A stretch of 10,326 nt of DNA, taken from contig CAKZLA010000505.1 in NCBI GenBank assembly GCA_937124525.1, forward strand, positions 1 through 10,326, given 5' to 3'. Position 1 is the stretch's first letter, and every line of letters begins with the position of its first letter. This DNA comes from an uncultured Desulfobacterium sp. Lineage in GTDB: Bacteria; Desulfobacterota; Desulfobacteria; Desulfobacterales; Desulfobacteraceae. This document shows positions 6,190-10,326 of the stretch, piece by piece. The position numbers and the translations under genes were made by a program. Under the pieces are notes generated by a model. The model was not told where the DNA came from. It ran no database searches and was given only the letters and a program-made list of their open reading frames with translations.

Positions 6190-7539
6190 ATGTCAGATGT
6201 TTTAACAACGATTATGGAAAAAGATCCCAACGAAAAAGAGTTTCACCAGGCGGTTATTGAGGTTATGGAAACCATTGGGCCGGTTCTGGACCGGAACCCT
6301 GAGTACCGTCAACTCAAGATTATGGAACGAATGGTGGAGCCGGAAAGAACATTGATGTTCCGGGTTCCATGGATGGATGACGCAGGTCAAGTCCATGTGA
6401 ACCGTGGATTCAGAATTGAGATGAACAGTGCCATCGGTCCCTACAAGGGAGGGCTCCGCTTTCACCCTTCGGTAAACTTAAGCATCCTGAAATTTCTGGC
6501 CTTTGAACAGGTCTTTAAAAATGCCCTGACCACTTTGCCCATGGGCGGTGGAAAGGGTGGATCTGACTTTGATCCCAAGGGAAAATCCGACAATGAGGTC
6601 ATGCGTTTTTGTCAAAGTTTCATGGCTGAACTCTTCCGTCATATTGGCCCGAACACCGATGTTCCGGCAGGAGATATCGGGGTGGGGGCCAGGGAAATCG
6701 GATTTATGTTCGGCATGTATAAAAAACTGAGTAACGAGTTTACCGGTGTTCTGACAGGAAAAAGTCTTGCCTGGGGCGGCAGTCTTATCAGGCCCGAGGC
6801 CACCGGATACGGGTGTGTTTACTTTGCAGCGGAGATGTTAAAGACCCGGCAGCAGACCCTGGAAGGAAAAACCTGCCTGGTTTCAGGCTCAGGAAACGTG
6901 GCACAGTACACGGTGGAAAAAATTCTGGACCTGGGCGGAAAAGCCGTCACCTTGTCAGATTCCGGGGGATATATCTACGACGAACAGGGAATTGACAGAA
7001 ACAAATTAGATTTTATCATGCACCTTAAAAATGTTAAACGAGGGCGGATTAAAGAGTATATCGAGAAATATCCCAAAGCTGTTTATTCCCAGCGGGATGC
7101 CTCCCAGGACATGAATCCCCTGTGGGATCACAAGGCAGACTGCGCGTTTCCCAGCGCCACCCAGAACGAAATCAATGCCAAGGATGCCGCCAACCTCATC
7201 CGGAACGGGGTGACCCTGGTGGCAGAGGGTGCCAATATGCCATCCATGCCGGATGCCGTTGATATCTTTTTGGACAACAAAATTCTGTATGGACCGGGGA
7301 AAGCTGCCAATGCAGGCGGTGTTGCTGTGTCCGGCCTGGAGATGTCACAAAACGGCATGCGGCTCAACTGGCCCAGGGAAGAGGTGGATGCCCGCCTCAA
7401 GGGGATCATGAAGAGTATCCATCAATCTTGCACAGATGCCTCGGAAAAATATGGTAAACCAGGCAATTATGTTGCCGGTGCCAACATTTCCGGTTTTGTC
7501 AAGGTAGTAAATGCCATGCTGGATCAGGGCTTGGTATAA
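6190..7539 (+). CDS. gdhA: Glutamate dehydrogenase, NADP-type hexameric
   Basis: The protein has 449 residues, the usual size of the small hexameric family (E. coli GdhA is 447). It catalyses 2-oxoglutarate + NH4+ + NAD(P)H to glutamate in the cytosol, feeding ammonium assimilation. Residues visible from the ATG at 6190: glutamate-binding K86 in GPYKGGLRFH, catalytic K122 in LPMGGGKGGSDFDPKG, and D162 in DVPAGDIGVG. The dinucleotide-binding fold has the loop SGSGNVA at 232-238. SDSGG at 256-260, where NADP-dependent enzymes of this family carry a phosphate-binding Ser, suggests NADPH, though the cofactor needs an assay. The C-terminal GPGKAANAGGVAVSGLEMSQN is also diagnostic. The gene lies 47 nt behind the receiver/PPDK_N gene with no terminator between them, so the two are likely co-transcribed. 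The C-terminus is complete, with TAA at 7537-7539. Confidence 0.97.
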   Translation: MSDVLTTIMEKDPNEKEFHQAVIEVMETIGPVLDRNPEYRQLKIMERMVEPERTLMFRVPWMDDAGQVHVNRGFRIEMNSAIGPYKGGLRFHPSVNLSILKFLAFEQVFKNALTTLPMGGGKGGSDFDPKGKSDNEVMRFCQSFMAELFRHIGPNTDVPAGDIGVGAREIGFMFGMYKKLSNEFTGVLTGKSLAWGGSLIRPEATGYGCVYFAAEMLKTRQQTLEGKTCLVSGSGNVAQYTVEKILDLGGKAVTLSDSGGYIYDEQGIDRNKLDFIMHLKNVKRGRIKEYIEKYPKAVYSQRDASQDMNPLWDHKADCAFPSATQNEINAKDAANLIRNGVTLVAEGANMPSMPDAVDIFLDNKILYGPGKAANAGGVAVSGLEMSQNGMRLNWPREEVDARLKGIMKSIHQSCTDASEKYGKPGNYVAGANISGFVKVVNAMLDQGLV

Positions 7540-7949
7540 GTAGGCACCTGCCAAAACGAAGATAGAAAATGGTATTATACCGCCTCCGAAGACTGCCCTG
7601 ACCGGAGCGGAAACGTCGGGGGGGGGGGTATTTTTGCTTTCCAATGTTCCGGTCAGGGCACTCCTCGGAGGCTCTGCTGGCGGCACTTTGCTGCTGCCTT
7701 TTCTTATAAAATATACTTGATTCAAACGGATTTACGGTTCAGACGTCGGTGTTGTCTTTAAACTGATTTTGTATGGCAGATTCAAATCGGTTATGGTACT
7801 TTTTCAGACAGTCATTGCATCTAAGTCCGTTTGTAGTAAAACCGTCGGACAGGATTTTTCTGGCCTTTTTTTACCTCAATATTTTGCGACTGACGTAATA
7901 ATGGTACAAAGAGCATCTTGTCCTACAACGGGAAGTCTTCGGAATAAAA
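7540..7949. other. Intergenic gap between gdhA and the LuxR-type regulator
   Basis: This 410 bp stretch has no convincing gene. Its first half holds the 91 bp inverted repeat listed separately. Its second half is AT-rich and contains a short stem GTCCG (7825-7829) / CGGAC (7846-7850), followed after some bases by a run of seven T, which could be a weak terminator or leader structure. The promoter of the regulator should be here, but no clear -35/-10 pair stands out. Confidence 0.55.
7582..7672. repeat. 91 bp inverted repeat with 25 bp arms and an 11-G loop tract
   Basis: The arm at 7582-7606 (starting GCCTCCGAAGACTGCC) and the arm at 7648-7672 (ending CTCCTCGGAGGC) pair at 23 of 25 positions. 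The 41-nt loop carries eleven consecutive G at 7618-7628. It begins 42 bp after the gdhA stop. No T-run follows on either strand, so it is not a canonical intrinsic terminator, although such a stem would protect the gdhA mRNA 3' end. It could equally be a small mobile or REP-like element. Confidence 0.8.
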
Positions 7950-8909
7950 ATGAAGAAAAACACACAGAAACATAAGCGTCCCCTGGATCGTGTATCCGGG
8001 CCTGTTCAACATGTTCCTGGATTTACGGACATGGACAACAGCCCTGAAGCCAAATTCATACGCCAGGCCCATGAGTTGAACGAAAGAATCAAAGAGATCA
8101 ACTGCCTGTACGGCATCTCAAAAATTGTTGAGCAGGATGATATCTCTCTGGAAGAGATCTATCAGAAGGTAATGACGCTTATCCCCTGCTCCTGGCAGTT
8201 CCCGGAAATCACCTGTGCCCGGTGTATTATCCACGGAAGCATTTACCAGACAGATAATTACAAAGATACCATCTGGAAACAGTCGGCGGATATTATTGCC
8301 TACCGGGATGTTATTGGTGTTATCAGTGTCTGCTATCTGGAAAAAATGCCAAACAGCCACGAGGGGCCGTTTCTAAAGGAAGAGCGCTCCCTTATCAATG
8401 CCATTGCTGAACGCCTGGGCCGCACCAGTGAACAAAAAAAAGCTGAGAAAGCGCTGTTTGAAAGTGAACAACAGCTAAAAAATCAGAATCAACTTCTTAA
8501 AGAAAAGAACATCGCTCTCAGGGAGATCATGAACCAGGTTATCATGGAAAAAAAGAATCTGGAAGAGCGGGTCATGGACAATGTGGATCAATTTCTCCTC
8601 CCCCTTGTGGACAAATTGAAAAACAGCGGTTCCCAAATTGATATTGGCTATCTCACCCTGCTGGAGGATACGTTGAAACAGTTGACATCCGCCTTTGGAA
8701 GCAACGTAGCCCGGCGTATGCCCCGGCTCACCCCCCGGGAAAACGAAATCTGCAACATGATACGTTCAGGTCTCAGTTCAAAGGAAATTGCCAAGGTGCT
8801 TAATATCTCCCACCGAAGCGTTGAAACCTACCGGAACTATATCCGTAAAAAACTGGGGATCATCAATCAGAAAATTAATCTTGCCAGCTTTCTTTCGACG
8901 CTGAAATAA
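7950..8909 (+). CDS. LuxR-family transcriptional regulator with GAF-like sensor domain
   Basis: The protein has 319 residues and is cytosolic, with no signal peptide or membrane segment. Residues about 43-158 (LNERIKEINCLYGISKIVEQ onwards) resemble the GAF-like input module found in deltaproteobacterial sensor kinases. It includes the Cys-containing stretch IPCSWQFPEITCARC (residues 78-92; C80, C89, C92), which could be of sensory interest. Residues about 159-215 are charged heptad-like sequence, probably a coiled coil. Residues about 257-305 are a LuxR/GerE helix-turn-helix (LTPRENEICNMIRSGLSSKE, then HRSVETYRNYIRKKLGI). No kinase or receiver domain is present, so it is a one-component regulator or the partner of a distant sensor. 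The ligand and target genes are unknown. The ATG at 7950 has only a weak GGAA upstream; an in-frame ATG near 8031 is an alternative. The flavodoxin gene downstream is convergent. Confidence 0.85.
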   Translation: MKKNTQKHKRPLDRVSGPVQHVPGFTDMDNSPEAKFIRQAHELNERIKEINCLYGISKIVEQDDISLEEIYQKVMTLIPCSWQFPEITCARCIIHGSIYQTDNYKDTIWKQSADIIAYRDVIGVISVCYLEKMPNSHEGPFLKEERSLINAIAERLGRTSEQKKAEKALFESEQQLKNQNQLLKEKNIALREIMNQVIMEKKNLEERVMDNVDQFLLPLVDKLKNSGSQIDIGYLTLLEDTLKQLTSAFGSNVARRMPRLTPRENEICNMIRSGLSSKEIAKVLNISHRSVETYRNYIRKKLGIINQKINLASFLSTLK

Positions 8910-9033
8910 GGGAATCCGCAGACAGTCACGATGGGCCATTTTCTTTACCAGCGTACCAAATTTTGTTTTGGGCCAGCGATGGATGTCGGCTTGTTCGGTG
9001 TGATAATTGCGAGCATGGTGCAACCGGAAACGT

Positions 9034-9071
9034 CTTAAGGTGGCGTATATTGGAATATACGCCATCTTAAG
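9034..9071. repeat. Near-perfect 18 bp-armed hairpin between convergent genes
   Basis: CTTAAGGTGGCGTATATT (9034-9051) and AATATACGCCATCTTAAG (9054-9071) pair at 17 of 18 positions around a 2-base loop. It lies about 125 bp after the regulator stop and about 65 bp from the flavodoxin stop. No T-run follows on either side, so it is not a textbook terminator, but as a near-perfect stem it could end or stabilise both transcripts. It could also be a dispersed palindromic repeat, and its edge motif CTTAAGGYGG is also present in repeat copy A. Confidence 0.75.
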
Positions 9072-9136
9072 CTAACGCTGGAGATGCAATGAAGAACAAG
9101 CAGAATAGAATGAATATTTGATTTTGATTTTATTTT

Positions 9137-9652
9137 TTATGCAAAAAGTGCTTTGACAAACGCTTTGGCGTTGTCCACATCTTCCTGGTTGGGACGGCCG
9201 GTCATCTGCTTGACCATTTCTGCCCACTGATCATCATCCATATTCAATTTGTTTTGCACTGGCGCATGCATGGATTCAGCCAGAAAGCCCTGGCAATCAA
9301 AACATCCTTTGAATTCGATACCTTTCTCCTTGCATGCAGCTTTCATGGGTTCTGTAAAGGCCTCCATATCTTGCTCTGGGTAGGCCGGGGCCATATGGGT
9401 AATAAAACCTGCCATCTGCTGACCGGAAGTTGTCTTAAGAACACCGAGGCACTCTTTTACCGGGGCTGCCAGACTGCCGGAATGCAGGGGCGAACCCATG
9501 AAAATGCAATCGTACTCGGCGACCATATCAGGGGTGAGTTCTTCAAGTTTCTTCAAGTCGGCATCACTGGCCTTGGCCGCTTCCTCGCAGATGGCTTTGG
9601 CAATTTTTTCCGTGTTTCCACTCTGGCTAAAATAAGTTACTAATACTTTCAT
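9137..9652 (-). CDS. Flavodoxin-family protein
   Basis: The protein has 171 residues and is cytosolic. The N-terminal MKVLVTYFSQSGNTEKIA carries the FMN phosphate-binding loop (SQSGNT, residues 9-14), and MGSPLHSG (residues 52-59) is the typical loop near the isoalloxazine ring. Later IEFKGCFDCQGF (residues 112-123) contains a CxxC pair, C117/C120, seen in many short flavodoxin-like proteins of anaerobes and not in classical flavodoxins. The family carries low-potential electrons or acts as a small FMN-dependent reductase. The exact partner is unknown. AAAAGGAG eight nt upstream supports the ATG at 9652. The upstream region holds three palindromes and the gene faces away from a Crp/Fnr regulator, so redox- or stress-responsive control is plausible. 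Confidence 0.9.
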   Translation of the reverse strand: MKVLVTYFSQSGNTEKIAKAICEEAAKASDADLKKLEELTPDMVAEYDCIFMGSPLHSGSLAAPVKECLGVLKTTSGQQMAGFITHMAPAYPEQDMEAFTEPMKAACKEKGIEFKGCFDCQGFLAESMHAPVQNKLNMDDDQWAEMVKQMTGRPNQEDVDNAKAFVKALFA

Positions 9653-9660
9653 GATCTATA

Positions 9661-9668
9661 CTCCTTTT
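9661..9668 (-). promoter_or_regulatory. Strong ribosome binding site of the flavodoxin gene
   Basis: On the minus strand AAAAGGAG lies eight nt before the ATG at 9652 and fixes the start. Confidence 0.8.
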
Positions 9669-9690
9669 CAAATGATTAATAAGGTGGTGC

Positions 9691-9705
9691 TTGAAATCGT
9701 TTCAA
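9691..9705. promoter_or_regulatory. Palindrome TTGAAATCGTTTCAA in the flavodoxin leader
   Basis: The six-base arms TTGAAA and TTTCAA are exact inverted copies around three bases, 38 bp upstream of the flavodoxin start. The position suits an operator at the promoter or in the leader. No known regulator consensus is recognised with confidence. Confidence 0.4.
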
Positions 9706-9737
9706 TACCTACAATATGAGAATTTCCATAGCTCGTC

Positions 9738-9753
9738 TGTAGCAACTGCTACA
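9738..9753. promoter_or_regulatory. CRP-like palindrome 1 (TGTAG-N6-CTACA)
   Basis: TGTAGCAACTGCTACA has perfect 7-base arms around two bases. The half-site layout, 5-N6-5 with outer TGT...ACA, is that of CRP sites (TGTGA-N6-TCACA). It lies 85 bp upstream of the flavodoxin start, with a Crp/Fnr-family gene starting across the gap. Binding by that regulator is inferred. Confidence 0.5.
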
Positions 9754-9833
9754 TACTGAATAAAAAAAAGGGATAGTGCCGAGCCGCGCAGTAGGTAACG
9801 GACAATACATCCTACATCCCAAAAAAATCGTTT

Positions 9834-9849
9834 TGTAGCGAGCGCTACA
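9834..9849. promoter_or_regulatory. CRP-like palindrome 2 (TGTAG-N6-CTACA)
   Basis: TGTAGCGAGCGCTACA has the same layout and half-sites as the palindrome at 9738-9753, with the two centres 96 bp apart. The spacer bases also extend the palindrome to 7-base arms. It lies about 240 bp upstream of the Crp/Fnr start and 180 bp upstream of the flavodoxin start. Confidence 0.5.
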
Positions 9850-9901
9850 GAATACTTGTGGCTTTTTTGATATAGTTGAAACATAAACAGAACCCTGGTA
9901 G

Positions 9902-10012
9902 CACTACAGCGACACTTTGCTTATTTCACTAAAAATCGAGTGTCGAAAAGTGGAGAAACACGCTTAAGAATCCCCTCCAAACAGGGTGGATCATGAAAGT
10001 GTCGCTGTAGTG
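9902..10012. repeat. 111 bp element with perfect 17 bp inverted ends
   Basis: CACTACAGCGACACTTT (9902-9918) recurs as an exact reverse complement at 9996-10012. The 77 bp interior contains a further GTGTCG and has no credible gene. Size and build resemble the repeats at 922-1042 and 2553-2674, but the end sequences differ. It lies directly between the palindromic sites and the Crp/Fnr start, so it would be transcribed as a stem in the 5' leader if the promoter is upstream of it. Confidence 0.75.
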
Positions 10013-10087
10013 GTAGTTTCATCATTAATAAAGTGCCCACGGTGCCATTCAATCGTTGGGGCCGAACAAAAAGGATAAGGAAAAAGA

Positions 10088-10326
10088 ATGGCTTGCCTAT
10101 GTCAACAAATAGCAGGGGATGACATTGAACTATCACCCGTCTGTATTGGGAATCTTTGGATATTTGAAGGTCTTGATCCTGCTGAGGTAAAAGCCTTGGC
10201 CCATGAGGCCTTGAGAAAAAAATTAACTAAGGGTCAATCTTTGTTTTTACAAGGAGACCCTGCAAATGAAATGTTTTTGATCAAAGGTGGCCGTGTTAAG
10301 CTTTCCAAAGTCCTTGAAGATGGTAC
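10088..10326 (+). CDS. Crp/Fnr-family transcriptional regulator, N-terminal part (3' end outside window)
   Basis: The frame is open from the ATG at 10088 to the window end, giving 79 codons. IGNLWIFEGLDPAEVKALAH and the following stretch up to GQSLFLQGDPANEMFLIKGG, then VKLSKVLEDG, match the start of the cyclic-nucleotide-type beta-barrel of the Crp/Fnr family. The DNA-binding domain would lie beyond the edge. Cysteines at C3, C5 and C19 precede the barrel, where FNR carries its iron-sulfur ligands, though the spacing is not that of E. coli FNR, so a cluster or thiol sensor is only a possibility. AAGG about seven nt upstream (within AAGGATAAGGAAAAAGA) supports the start. It is divergent from the flavodoxin gene, across a gap with two CRP-like palindromes that it may bind. 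Confidence 0.88.
   Translation, partial: MACLCQQIAGDDIELSPVCIGNLWIFEGLDPAEVKALAHEALRKKLTKGQSLFLQGDPANEMFLIKGGRVKLSKVLEDG

Noticed and set aside
7676..7692. Sigma-54 promoter (CTGGCGGCACTTTGCTG) before the LuxR-type gene
   Set aside because: The GG-to-GC distance is one base short of the strict spacing, and it lies about 260 bp from the start codon.
7769..7975. A 68-codon plus-strand frame before the LuxR-type gene
   Set aside because: It has no ribosome binding site, an unlikely composition, and overlaps the start of a well-supported gene in another frame.
8778..9065. A 95-codon minus-strand frame across the end of the LuxR-type gene
   Set aside because: Its 3' half lies antisense to the conserved helix-turn-helix codons, and it starts inside the hairpin. 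The intergenic half may be part of a dispersed repeat but is not a supported gene.
9921..10136. A 71-codon minus-strand frame in the flavodoxin-Crp/Fnr gap
   Set aside because: It starts inside the Crp/Fnr coding region and runs through an inverted-repeat element, with no ribosome binding site or recognisable domain.
1..10326. CRISPR arrays, tRNA or rRNA genes
   Set aside because: I saw no regularly spaced short repeats and no tRNA- or rRNA-like segments on either strand by eye.

Overview
The window looks like a chromosomal stretch of a mesophilic, anaerobic deltaproteobacterium of the Desulfobacteraceae type (Desulfobacter/Desulfobacula-like). This rests on my recognition of the protein families, especially the receiver/PPDK_N protein and the orphan GAF-LuxR regulator, and on the mixed base composition. 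No rRNA or other marker fixes the taxon. Most genes are moderately GC-balanced. The toxin-antitoxin island (about 1013-2520) and the gap at 2675-3139 are clearly richer in A+T.

Layout. 3-896 (+): C-terminal part of a major facilitator superfamily transporter cut by the window edge. 922-1042 and 2553-2674: two directly oriented, diverged copies of a ~121 bp non-coding repeat bounded by ~20 bp inverted ends. They bracket a leftward toxin-antitoxin operon, a HigB/RelE-like toxin followed by a long Xre antitoxin fused to an ImmA/IrrE zinc-peptidase domain. The last residues and stop codon of the antitoxin come from the repeat. A perfect 27 bp palindrome in front of the toxin is the likely autorepression operator. 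2675-3139: AT-rich gap. 3155-6142 (+): a ~995-residue protein with two receiver-like domains, a PEP-synthase-type ATP-binding domain and a conserved C-terminal domain, without the phosphohistidine domain of true PEP synthases. 6190-7539 (+): GdhA, glutamate dehydrogenase, 47 nt downstream and probably co-transcribed. 7540-7949: gap with a 25 bp-armed inverted repeat enclosing an 11-G run. 7950-8909 (+): GAF-like/coiled-coil/LuxR regulator. 8910-9136: gap with a near-perfect 18 bp-armed hairpin between convergent genes. 9137-9652 (-): flavodoxin-family protein. 9653-10087: divergent regulatory region with several palindromes and a 111 bp inverted-repeat element. 10088-10326 (+): start of a Crp/Fnr-family regulator, cut by the window end.

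How the parts may fit. The receiver/ATP-binding protein plus GdhA suggests a signal-responsive unit at the carbon/nitrogen junction (2-oxoglutarate + ammonium to glutamate). The flavodoxin and the Crp/Fnr regulator are divergently transcribed around two sites of form TGTAG-N6-CTACA, the half-site geometry of CRP sites, so the regulator may control the flavodoxin and perhaps itself. Unusually, every longer intergenic gap except 2675-3139 carries an inverted-repeat element, and these appear to be of several unrelated kinds. The best candidates for undescribed biology are the receiver/PPDK_N/GdhA pair, the repeat-bounded toxin-antitoxin cassette, and the palindromes in front of the flavodoxin.
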